Below are positions 7,134-16,500 of a DNA stretch of 39,629 nt, piece after piece. Position numbers and translations under genes: made by a program. The stretch lies in assembly GCA_947649225.1 (NCBI GenBank), contig CANSQX010000009.1, positions 1 to 39,629 of the forward strand, given 5' to 3'. Every line of letters starts with the position of its first letter. Positions within the stretch are counted from its first letter, which is position 1. The notes below the pieces were generated by a model. It made no database searches. It worked only from the letters and a program-made list of their open reading frames with translations, and was not told the origin of the DNA. This DNA is from an uncultured Flavonifractor sp. GTDB taxonomy: Bacteria > Bacillota > Clostridia > Oscillospirales > Oscillospiraceae.

Positions 7134-7364
7134 TCAGTCCACGATCTCCACAGAAACCCGGGCGCCCTGGCGCTGGGCCACCGAACGCATGAGCGTGCGG
7201 ATCTCCTTGGCAATGCGGCCCTGGCGGCCGATCACCTTGCCCATATCCTCGGGGGCCACCCGGAGCTCCAGGACGGTCTCGCCCTCGCCCGTGTGTTCGC
7301 TGACGGCCACCGCGTCCGGGTGGTCCACCAGGTTCTGGGCGATGTACGTGAGAAGCTCTTTCAT
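7134..7364 (-). CDS. khpA: KhpA, KH-domain RNA-binding protein (YlqC family)
   Basis: A 76-residue protein that is one KH domain. The RNA-binding GXXG loop is visible in GKVIGRQGRIAKEIR, followed by the LMRSVAQRQGARVSVEIVD helix-strand. KhpA partners with KhpB (Jag/EloR) and binds many RNAs; in some Firmicutes it affects cell elongation and division. Start choice: ATG 7364 lies 10 bases after GGAGGG (7380-7375). A longer frame beginning at 7385 would overlap rpsP. It is 17 bases after rpsP, the usual Firmicutes order. The genes that normally follow (rimM, trmD) have been moved away by the inserted stalk genes. Confidence 0.93.
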   Translation of the reverse strand: MKELLTYIAQNLVDHPDAVAVSEHTGEGETVLELRVAPEDMGKVIGRQGRIAKEIRTLMRSVAQRQGARVSVEIVD

Positions 7365-7381
7365 GCTGCCAAAGCCCTCCA

Positions 7382-7621
7382 TCAAATGGCGCCGGCCTTC
7401 TTCAGCAGGGCCTTCACGGTATCAGTGGGCTGGGCCCCGGTCTTGATCCAGGCCTGGGCGCGCTCGGCGTCCACCTTGATCTCGGCGGGGTTGGTCAGCG
7501 GGTTGTAGGTGCCGATCTCCTCGATGAACCGGCCGTCGCGGGGATAGCGGGAGTCAGCCACAACAATGCGGTAGAAGGGGGCCTTCTTGGCGCCCATCCG
7601 GCGCAGTCTGATTTTAACCAT
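7382..7621 (-). CDS. rpsP: 30S ribosomal protein S16
   Basis: A 79-residue protein with the complete S16 signature. It starts [20 protein letters not shown], followed by [20 protein letters not shown] and the C-terminal [21 protein letters not shown]16 binds the 5' domain and central junction of 16S rRNA early in 30S assembly. It follows ffh by 95 bases and precedes khpA by 17 bases, as in most Firmicutes. No oddity is seen. Confidence 0.98.
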   Translation of the reverse strand: MVKIRLRRMGAKKAPFYRIVVADSRYPRDGRFIEEIGTYNPLTNPAEIKVDAERAQAWIKTGAQPTDTVKALLKKAGAI

Positions 7622-7716
7622 TCTCGTTCACCTCCATAGTTATCGAAGTTCGTATCGGAAACCGCCTGCGGCGGTTGCCAACAGGGAAGGGGGGCAGTTC
7701 GGTCTGCCCATCCGGG

Positions 7717-9069
7717 TCAGAAGGGGAGGCCGGGGAGTTTCCCGAACCGGCCCATTTTGCCCATCTTTTTCATCTTGCCGCCCGAGAGCTGCTTTGTCAT
7801 CTGCTGCATCATCTCGAACTGCTTCAGGAGCCGGTTGATATCCACCACCTGGGTCCCCGACCCGGCGGCGATGCGCTTTTTCCGGCTGTTGTTGAGCAGG
7901 GAAGGGTTTTCCCGCTCGGCGGGGGTCATGGAGAGGATAATGGCCTCGGTCCGGGCCAGGGCCTTCTCGTCCACCGTGGCCCCGTCCAGGGCCTTGGCGT
8001 TCATACCCGGGAGCATCCCGGCCAGATCGGAGAGGGAGCCCATGCCCTTCACCTGGACCAGCTGGTCGTAAAAATCGGTGAGGGTGAAGCGGTTTTTCTT
8101 TAATTTCTGCTCCAACTCGGCGGCCTTCTGCATGTCGAAGGTCTGCTGGGCTTTTTCGATCAGGGAGAGCATATCCCCCATGCCCAGGATGCGGGAGGCC
8201 ATGCGGTCTGGGTGAAAGACCTCCACCTGGTCCAGCTTCTCGCCCACGCCCACGAATTTGATGGGCTTTCCGGTTACAGATTTAATGGAGAGGGCCGCCC
8301 CGCCCCGGGCGTCGCCGTCCAGCTTGGTGAGCATCACGCCGGTGATGTCCAGGGCCTCGTCAAAGGCCTTGGCGGCGTTTACCGCGTCCTGGCCGATCAT
8401 GGCGTCCACAATCAGGAGGATCTCGGTGGGTTGGACGGCCTCCTTCATGACCTTGAGCTGCTCCATGAGCTCCTCGTCCACGTGGAGCCGCCCGGCGGTA
8501 TCGAGAAAGACCAGGTCGTTGCCATGCTTTCTGGCGTGCTCGATGCCCGCCTTTGCGATGTCCACCGGGTCGATCTGGCCCATCTGGAACACGGGGATGT
8601 CCAGTTGGCCGCCCACCACCTCCAGCTGGTGGATGGCGGCGGGGCGGAAGGTATCGCAGGCCACCAGCAGGGGCCGCTTGCTGTTCTGGCGCTTCATGAG
8701 TCCGGCCAGCTTGGCGCCGTTGGTGGTCTTGCCCGCGCCATTGAGACCCACCAGCATGACCACCGTGGGGGGCTTGGGGGAGATGGCCAGCTTGGCGCTC
8801 TCGCCGCCCATGAGGGCGGTGAGCTCCTCGTTGACGATTTTGATGATCATCTGGGCGGGGGTCAGGCTCTCCAGCACGTCGGCCCCCACCGCCCGCTCGG
8901 TGACAGAGGCCACAAACTGCTTGACCACCTTGAAGTTGACGTCGGCCTCCAGCAGGGCCATCCGGATCTCCCGCATAGCCTCCTTCACGTCGGCCTCAGA
9001 CAGCCGGCCCTTGCCCCGCAGCTTTTTGAATGCAGCGGATAGCTTTTCAGTCAGTCCCTCAAATGCCAT
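7717..9069 (-). CDS. ffh: Signal recognition particle protein Ffh
   Basis: A 450-residue SRP54-type GTPase that binds signal peptides on the ribosome and delivers chains to FtsY at the membrane. The N domain (residues 1-90) starts MAFEGLTEKLSAAFKKLRGK. The G domain has G1 GLNGAGKTT, DTAGRLHVDEELMEQL and TKLDGDARGGAALS. The C-terminal M domain is methionine-rich (MMQQMTKQLSGGKMKKMGKM) and holds GTQVVDINRLLKQF. Length is standard. The ATG lies 3 bases after the ylxM stop, with CAGGAGTG as ribosome binding site, so the pair is coupled. ftsY, often upstream, is not in this window. Confidence 0.98.
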   Translation of the reverse strand: MAFEGLTEKLSAAFKKLRGKGRLSEADVKEAMREIRMALLEADVNFKVVKQFVASVTERAVGADVLESLTPAQMIIKIVNEELTALMGGESAKLAISPKPPTVVMLVGLNGAGKTTNGAKLAGLMKRQNSKRPLLVACDTFRPAAIHQLEVVGGQLDIPVFQMGQIDPVDIAKAGIEHARKHGNDLVFLDTAGRLHVDEELMEQLKVMKEAVQPTEILLIVDAMIGQDAVNAAKAFDEALDITGVMLTKLDGDARGGAALSIKSVTGKPIKFVGVGEKLDQVEVFHPDRMASRILGMGDMLSLIEKAQQTFDMQKAAELEQKLKKNRFTLTDFYDQLVQVKGMGSLSDLAGMLPGMNAKALDGATVDEKALARTEAIILSMTPAERENPSLLNNSRKKRIAAGSGTQVVDINRLLKQFEMMQQMTKQLSGGKMKKMGKMGRFGKLPGLPF

Positions 9070-9072
9070 GGC

Positions 9073-9447
9073 TCACTCCTGTTTCAGCTGGTTCAGTACG
9101 TCCTGCATCTGGCTGCACATGGCGTACAGCACATTGTCCTGAAAGGCCTCTTCGTTGCGGTCTTTCACCCCGTCCAGATAGGTCTGAAGCTTTGCCAGCT
9201 GGTCCTGCATCCTGTGAAAGCGGCGGATGATGCCGGTTTTGTCCTCCAATTCTGTGAGGACGGCCTCCGCCCGGACGATGACGTCCCGGACCCCCTGGCG
9301 GGTGATGCCGTAGTTTTCTGCGATCTCGGCGAGGGAGAGGTCTTCATTGTAGTAGAGGTCGTAAAATTCCCTCTGCCGGTCGGTGAGCATGTCTCCGTAA
9401 AAATCGTACAGAAGGGCCATCCGGTAGGCCTGATTCTTCATCGCCAT
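9073..9447 (-). CDS. ylxM: YlxM/p13-like DNA-binding protein (SRP operon helix-turn-helix protein)
   Basis: A 124-residue protein of the YlxM family, which is genetically and functionally tied to the SRP. Residues 4-70 carry the sigma-region-4-like helix-turn-helix: MALLYDFYGDMLTDRQREF, then LSLAEIAENYGITRQGVRD. A helical tail follows. Start choice: ATG 9447 follows AGAGGGGG at 8 bases, and a clean promoter lies at 9530-9502. That promoter would fall inside the longer frame that begins at 9618, so the longer frame is rejected. It is directly upstream of ffh, the standard order. Confidence 0.93.
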   Translation of the reverse strand: MAMKNQAYRMALLYDFYGDMLTDRQREFYDLYYNEDLSLAEIAENYGITRQGVRDVIVRAEAVLTELEDKTGIIRRFHRMQDQLAKLQTYLDGVKDRNEEAFQDNVLYAMCSQMQDVLNQLKQE

Positions 9448-9501
9448 GGAGCAGACCCCCTCTGCGTATTCTGTAAAGCGGCTGAGCTTTACAACGAGGG
9501 T

Positions 9502-9530
9502 ATCATACAATACTTTTTTCCATTTGTCAA
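9502..9530 (-). promoter_or_regulatory. Near-consensus sigma-A promoter of the ylxM-ffh-rpsP-khpA operon
   Basis: On the minus strand, -35 TTGACA (9530-9525) and -10 TATGAT (9507-9502) are separated by exactly 17 bases in an A-rich spacer. Transcription should start near 9495, about 50 bases before the ylxM ATG. Confidence 0.88.
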
Positions 9531-9646
9531 GGGCCAGTTTTGCCGTCACTTTTGAGAAAGGATCGCTGGACGATAACTCCGGCGGTTTCCACAAAAGCGT
9601 GTTGATAGGCTCCGGCATCCTGTGCTGTCATCGGTTCCACATATTA

Positions 9647-9805
9647 GGCCTTGTTTGAACATTGGCGGAATGCCCAACGGCGAGTTTTTTCTACTAGATA
9701 AGGGGAAAATTAACAGGAACACTTGGTGTATTTCAAGAATGATTCACGCCGTATGGCGGGAAAAGATCCGCCGTTTGGGTATTTTGACATGTTCCAAACG
9801 AAGCG
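9647..9805 (-). repeat. TA-flanked inverted-repeat element, family A, copy 1
   Basis: A 159-bp non-coding element in inverted orientation relative to copies 2 and 3. The ends are GGCCTTGTTTGAAC and a diverged GTTCCAAACGAAGCG. Subterminal blocks CCCAACGGCGAG and GATCCGCCGTTTGG match the other copies. Both borders have TA (9645-9646 and 9806-9807). The middle aligns with copy 2, for example ATTCTTGAAATACAC when read in the same orientation. It lies between the ylxM promoter and the kinase-like gene. Confidence 0.8.
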
Positions 9806-9996
9806 TAGTCTAGTATTGATCGGGCAGGTATCCTTTCAATGGGTTATTGCCCGCTGCGGATAGTTTTGCGGACGGTTTTGCGAAACGGCTTTCAACAACA
9901 CCGTTCTGAAAAAGGGAGTTTTTCCTCCGCGTTGCGGGCACGGCCCGCCTATGCTACAAGAGCAACCATTTGAGCGGAAGAGAGGATGAGAGAAGC
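9806..9996. other. Leader region of the kinase-like gene; weak promoter candidate with palindrome
   Basis: No gene is seen. A weak promoter candidate has -35 TTGCGG (9932-9937) and -10 TACAAG (9955-9960), 17 bases apart. The spacer overlaps a 6-bp palindrome, GCGGGC/GCCCGC (9934-9948), which could be an operator or chance in GC-rich DNA. Confidence 0.35.
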
Positions 9997-10491
9997 ATGA
10001 AAAAGCTGTTTCTGATCGGCGGGCCCATGGGCGTGGGAAAGACCACAGTGTGCCAGCAGCTGAAGCGGGCGCTGCCCAACAGCGTATTTCTGGATGGGGA
10101 CTGGTGCTGGGACGCCAGTCCCTTCCAAGTGACGGAGGAGACCAAGGCGATGGTGCTGGACAACATCTGCTATCTGTTGAACCGGTTTCTTCAATGCACC
10201 GCCTATGAGACCGTGCTGTTTTGCTGGGTGATGGACCAACAGAGCACCATCGACGCCATTTTGTCCCGCCTGGACACGGCGGACTGCGCGGTGGCGTGCG
10301 TCTCCCTGACGGCAGATGCGGCCAGCCTGGCGGCCCGGATTGCGTCCGATCAGGCCCGGGGTCTCCGGGGCCCGGAGGCCCTGGCGGAGAGCCTGGCGAG
10401 GCTCCCGAGGTATCAGGGCCTGCGCACGGTCAAAATTGACACGTCCGGACGGACAGCGCCGGAGATCTGCGCGGAAATTATACGCTTATAG
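9997..10491 (+). CDS. Small P-loop NTPase / kinase-like protein (AAA_33 or shikimate-kinase-like)
   Basis: A 164-residue protein beginning MKKLFLIGGPMGVGKTTVCQ, where GGPMGVGKTT is a Walker A loop at residues 8-17. A DGDW motif near residue 35 fits the DxD-like position of small-molecule kinases. RIASDQARG near residue 120 could be the lid arginine region. Such stand-alone P-loop proteins include gluconate, shikimate and nucleoside kinases and toxin-like kinases; the substrate cannot be told here. ATG 9997 is chosen with an AG-rich upstream GAGGATGAGAGAAG. It lies 94 bases before the glucan synthase-like gene on the same strand, but a functional link is not shown. Confidence 0.8.
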   Translation: MKKLFLIGGPMGVGKTTVCQQLKRALPNSVFLDGDWCWDASPFQVTEETKAMVLDNICYLLNRFLQCTAYETVLFCWVMDQQSTIDAILSRLDTADCAVACVSLTADAASLAARIASDQARGLRGPEALAESLARLPRYQGLRTVKIDTSGRTAPEICAEIIRL

Positions 10492-10585
10492 CAGAAAAAG
10501 TTCCGCTGTACCCTCCTTTTCGTATAGATTCCCCTCCGGCAGGAGAAACTGGAAGGGACTATGGTTGGAGGAGGCCGCGGAGCAC

Positions 10586-13500
10586 ATGGAGCACACATTG
10601 GAGCGCCTGGGGGCCGATTTGGCGGGTATGTGGACCCCGGAGGGGCGGATCAGCGGACGGGGGGCGGCGGCGGAGATCCACAGGGCCCTGCGGGCGGCCG
10701 CCCGGCTGCGGAGGGAGCTGGCCCGGCAGGCGGAGCCCCCGGCGGCGGCCGAGTGGCTGCTGGACAACTGGTACCTGGCCCAGCGGGAGGGCCAGGAGGG
10801 GATGCGGAGCCTGAAAAGGGCCCGCCGCCTGCGTGCGCTCTGCATCAACGGGCGGCGGACGCCCTATGTGGCGGCCCTGTGCCGGGCCTTGGCCGGGGCG
10901 GACGGGGTGCTGGACGCCCCGGGTATCGCCGCCTTTTTGTCTGGGGTCCGGTCGGTCCGCCCCCTTACCGAACAGGAGCTGGCCCACTTTTTCCCCGCCC
11001 TCCGGGGGGCGCTGGTCCTCCGGCTGGCGGAGGTGGGACGGCAGATCGGCGCGGAGGGGGCCGCACAGGAGCTGGAGCACATTTTCACCGCGCTCAGGGC
11101 CCTGTCGGCTCCCGGCCTGTGGAAGCTGCTGGAGGAGGCCAGCGGCGTGGAGCAGACTCTCCGCCGGGACCCGGCGGGGATCTATGGGCAGATGGACGAC
11201 GCCACCCGGGTCCGCTACCGCCGGACCCTCTGCGCTCTGGCCCGGCGGCACGGCCTGTCCGAGGGGGAGGCCGCCCGCCGGGTGCTGGAGCTGTCGGAGG
11301 GGGGAACGGGAGAGGAGCGCCATGTGGGCTGGTTCCTCTATCGCCGCCCCATGGGCCGCCCGCCCCGGCGGAGCCGGGAAGGGTGCTACGGGGCGGCGGT
11401 GCTGCTGCCCACCCTCTTCCTGGTGCTGCTGATGGGCTTCTGCCTCCACAGCTGGGTGGTGACGGTGCTCCTCCTGCTGCCGGTGTCCGACATTGTAAAA
11501 AATGTGCTGGACTTCCTGATCGTCCGGCTGGTGCCCCCCCGGCCGGTCCACCGGCTGGCCCTGAAGGAGGGCATCCCGGAGCGCGGGCGGACCCTCTGCG
11601 TCATCGCGGGGCTCCTCACCGGGGAGAAGAGCGGGCCGGAGTACGCCGCCCTGCTGGAGCGCTACCGCCTGGCCAACCGGGACGCAGGGGACCAGCTCAG
11701 CCTGGGCCTGCTGGCCGATCTTCCCGACAGCGGGACCCCCATGGGGGACCGGGCCCGGGGCTGGGTGACCGCCGCCCGGCGGGCGGTGGAGGCCCTGAAC
11801 GAAAAGCACGGCGGAGGGTTCTACCTGTTCTTCCGGGAGCCCGCCTTTCAGGCGGTGGAGGAGCGCTACCAGGGCTGGGAGCGCAAGCGGGGGGCCCTGC
11901 TGGAGCTCTGCCGCCTGCTGCGGGGGAAGAGGACCGGCCTGCGGGTGGAGGCGGGGAACCGCCGGAGGCTCCGGGGCGTTCAGCTGGTGATCACCCTGGA
12001 CTCGGACACCAGCCTCAACGTGGGGACGGCCCGGGAGCTGGCGGGGGCCATGCTCCACCCCCTGAACCGCCCGGTGGTGGACCGCCGCCGGGGCCTGGTG
12101 ACGGCGGGCTACGGGGTGCTCCAGCCCCGGGTGGGGGTGGAGCTGGGGGCGGCCAACAAGAGCCAGTTCTCCCGCATCTTCGCCGGACAGGGGGGCGTGG
12201 ACCCCTACGGCGGCACGTGCAGCGACGTGTACCACGACCTCTTCGGCCAGGGCACTTACACGGGCAAGGGCGTCTTCGATGTGGACGCCTTCCTGCTCTG
12301 TCTGGACGGCCGGTTCCCCGAGAACCGGATCCTCTCCCACGATCTGCTGGAGGGATCCTACCTCCACGCAGGACTGCTGGGGGACGTGGAGCTCACCGAC
12401 AGCTACCCCTATAAGGTCAGCGCCTATTTCGCCCGCCTGCACCGCTGGGTGCGGGGGGACTGGCAGCTGCTGCCCTGGCTGGGCCGGCAGGTAAAAAACC
12501 AGAGCGGCCGGACCGAGGCCAATCCCATCCCGCCCATTGCCAAATGGAAGATCTTCGACAATCTCCGCCGGTCCCTCTCGCCGGTGTGTACCCTGCTGGC
12601 CCTGTTGCTGGGCATGTGCCTCCCGGGCCCGGACTTCGCCGCGGCCGCAGGGCTTGCCATCCTGGCCGCCGCATCCAATCTGCTGCTGTCGGGGGCTGAG
12701 CTGGTCTGGCGGGGGGGCGCGGGGCTGAAGGCCCGCTACCACTCCACCATCATTGCCGGTTTCGGCGGGGTTATCCTCCAGACCCTGGTACAGCTGCTCT
12801 TTCTGCCCCTCCATGCGGCCACCTGCGCCTCTGCCATCGCCACCTCCCTGTGGCGGCAGCTGGTGACCCGCCGGGGGCTTCTGGCCTGGGTGACGGCGGC
12901 GGATGCCGAGCGGCGGGCCGGGGACGGCGTCTGGGCCAACTGCCGGAAGCAGTGGCCCGCCATCCTCATCGGCCTGGCCGCCATGGTCTTCTCCCGGTTC
13001 CCGGCGGGGGCGGCGGCGGGGCTGGTGTGGGCCCTGTCGCCCGTGTTCGCCTGGCTCCTGAGCCGCCCCATCCGGGAGGTCCGGTCCGTCCTGGCCGCCG
13101 ACCGGGCCTTCCTGCTCCACGAGGGGAGCCTGATCTGGCGGTATTTCGACGAGTTTCTCCGGGCGGAGGACCACTGGCTCCCGCCGGACAACTGGCAGGA
13201 GCAGCCCCCGGCGGGGCTGGCCCGGCGGACCTCGCCCACCAATACCGGCATGGCCCTGCTCTGCTGCCTGGCCGCCGCCGATCTGGAGTATATTTCCCGG
13301 GAAAAGGCGGCCGGGCTCATCCGCCGCACCCTGGAGACCGTGGAACAGCTGCCCAAATGGCGGGGCCACCTCTATAACTGGTACGACACCGGCACGCTGG
13401 AGCCCCTCCGCCCTCGGTACGTGTCCACGGTGGACAGTGGAAACCTCTGCGGCTGCCTCATCGCCCTGCGGGAGGGGCTCTACGAGTGGGGCGAGGCCGG

Positions 13501-16500
13501 GTTGGCCCGCCGGGCCGAGGCTCTGTCTGACGCCATGGACTTTTCCGCCCTCTATGACCGGGAGCGGCGGCTCTTTTTCATCGGCTACGACCTGGAGAAG
13601 GAGGGCTATACCCAGGGCTGGTATGACCTGATGGCCAGCGAGGCCCGGCAGACCAGCTATATCGCAGTGGCCCGGGGGGAGGTGGAGCCCCGCCACTGGC
13701 GCTGTCTGGGCCGGATGCTGACAGGGGACAACGACTACAGCGGCATGTGCTCCTGGACGGGGACCATGTTCGAGTACCTCATGCCCAACCTGCTGATGCC
13801 CGTGGAGCCCAACAGCCTGCTGTACGAGTCCCTGTGCTTCTGCGTCTACGAGCAGCGGCGGCGGGGCCAGGCCAAAAAGGTCCCCTGGGGGATCTCCGAG
13901 TCGGCCTTTTTCGCCTTCGATCCGGGGATGCACTACCAGTACAAGGCCCACGGGGTCCAGCGGCTGGGGCTCCGCCGGGGCCTGGACGAGGACCTGGTGA
14001 TCGCCCCCTACGCCTCCTTTCTGGCGCTGCCCATCGCCCCGGGCAGCGCGGCGAAGAACCTCCGCCGCCTCCGGGATCTGGGGGCGGAGGGGAGGTACGG
14101 ACTCTGCGAGGCCCTGGACTACACCCCCGCCCGCCTGACAGGGGAGGGGCCCTTCGCCCTGGTGAAGTCCTATATGTCCCACCACCTGGGCATGAGTCTG
14201 GTGGCGGTAGACAACGCCCTGCGGGACAACATCATGGTGCGCCGCTTTCTGCGGGACTGCTCCATGGGGGCCTACCGGGAGCTCTTGCAGGAGAAGGTCC
14301 CGGTGGGGGCCGCCCTGCTCAAGCAGCCCGCCCTGGAGGCCCAGGAGCGCCCCCGCCGCCTGAGCCCCGGCGGCTTTGTCCGGGAGGGGGACTGGGACGG
14401 CGCGGGCCGTCCGCCCTGTCACCTGGTGTCCAACAGCGCGGTCTCGGTGCTGTGTACGGCGGCCGGAACCAGCCGGACCTGCTGGGGGGACCTCCAGCTC
14501 ACCGGCGGCGAGGGGGTCACCTTCCTCCTGGGGACGGAGGCGGGGGCCGAGCCGCTGGTCCCGGTCCGCTGGCGCTTTGACGGCGGCGCGGCCTGGACGG
14601 CCCGGTCCGCCGGGGCGGAGGCGGTGATCCGCCTGCGGGCCCCGGACAGGGGGAACGGGGTGATCTGGGAGGTCCGGCTGACCGGTTCCCGGAAATTCCG
14701 GGGGGAGCTGGCCTGCTATCTGGAGCCGGTGCTGGCAGCGGCCCGGGATTTCCAGGCCCACCCGGCTTTCTCCAAGCTCTTTCTGGAGAGCGCCTACACC
14801 GGCGATGGGGTGATCTTCACCCGGCGGCCCCGGAAGAGGGGGGACGGGACCCCCGCCCTGGCCGTGGTCTGGGATGCGCAGACCGCCTTTTTTGACACCA
14901 GCCGGGAGGAGGCTCTGGGCCGGGGAGGCCGGGCGGCCCTTCCCGATGCCCTCCGGCGGCCCGCCCGGAGCACAGCGGGTGCGGTGCTGGACCCCTGCCT
15001 GCTGGTGCGGACGCCGCTGGCCCTGGCGGCGGGGGAGAGCCGGGCCGTCCGCTTCGCCCTGGCCCCCGGGGCGGGCGGGGAGGAGGCCCTGGAGAACGCC
15101 CGCGCCCTGCTCCACGGGGACAGGGGCGGGGAGAGCGGCCGTCTGGACCGGCTGATCGCCGCCCTCCACCTGTCAGAGAGAGAAGCTTTACAGGTATTTG
15201 AACTGCTGGCGGCGCTGGAGTATCCGGGACCGTGTCCGGCGGTGGAGCAGGCCCGCCTGTGGCCCTACGGGGTGTCAGGGGACGACCCCATCGCCCTGTT
15301 CCGACCCGCCGGCCGGGAGGAGGCCGAACAGGCGCTGGCCTGGATCGGTGGCCACCGGCTGTTGGCCGCCTGCGGCTATTCTTTCGATCTGGTGTTCCTG
15401 CTGGACGAGGGGGGCGACTACCGCCGCCCTATCCGCACCTTTCTGGCCGGGCAGCTCCGGGCGCTCCACTGGGATCACCGTCTGGGGAGCCACGGGGGCA
15501 TCCACCTGGCGGATGCCCCAGCGCCCGCCCTGGAAGAGGCCGGGATCCCGGCAGGGGGACCCTATCCGGCCTTTCACCGTCCTGCCATATCTGAAAGGCG
15601 ATTTCCCTTTACAATGGAGCAGGGGGCGCCCCTGTGGGAGAACGGACCAGATGGGACCTTTACCCTCCACGCCGGGCCCCGGCTCCCGCCGGTGGGCTGG
15701 AGCCAGATACTCACCAACGGCTCCCTGGGCTGGATGCCGGACGAGACCGGCTGCGGCCACCTCTGGCTGGGCAATGCCCGGGAGCATCTGCTCACCGCCT
15801 GGGAGAACGACCCCCTGCAAACCGGCGGACCGGAGACCCTGATGCTCCGGACAGAGGAGGGGGAGCGCTCCCTCTTCGCGGACGCCGACGGCCTGGTCTG
15901 TGATGTGACCTACGGCCCCGGTTTTGCCCGCTGGGCCAAGACCTGGCGGGACCGGCGCACGGTGCTCACTGCTTTTATTCCACCGGATCAAGATCTGCGG
16001 ATCTGGCTGGTGGAGCTGGAGGGGCCGCCCGCTGCGCTGGTCTATCAGAGCAGATGGAAAGGAGAAACGCTTTACCCAATCAGCGGGGCTCTGAGTCTGA
16101 CCACAGACGCCCGGGGGGCGGTGGCTTTGGGGGATGTGCGGGAGGCCCGCAAGCTGCTGAACCGGACGGTGATGTACTGGAACCGCCAGGTCTCAGCCCT
16201 CAAGCTCCGCACCCCCGACGAGAGCCTGAACAGCTACCTCAATGGCTGGGCCCTCTACCAGGTCCTGGCCTGCCGCCTGCTGGGGCGGACCTCCCGCTAC
16301 CAGAGCGGCGGGGCCTACGGCTTCCGGGATCAGCTCCAGGACGCCTGCGCCCTGCTGCTCACCGGCAGCGAGATCCCCAGGAACCAGATTCTGCGGGCCT
16401 GCGCCCACCAGTTTTGGGAGGGCGACGTGCAGCACTGGTGGCACGAGCCGGAGGCGGGGGAGCCCGGCCCCGGCCGGGGGGTGCGCACCCGGATCTCGGA

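Noticed and set aside
9448..9618. N-terminal extension of YlxM to a start at 9618
   Set aside because: A near-consensus promoter (9530-9502) lies inside it, the family begins at the MKNQAYRMALLYDFY region, and ATG 9447 has a good ribosome binding site.
10559..15169. A 1536-residue open frame on the minus strand
   Set aside because: It is the antisense shadow of the glucan synthase-like gene, caused by extreme third-position GC. The translation is Gly/Pro/Gln/His-rich with no domain, and the sense strand has clear motifs throughout.
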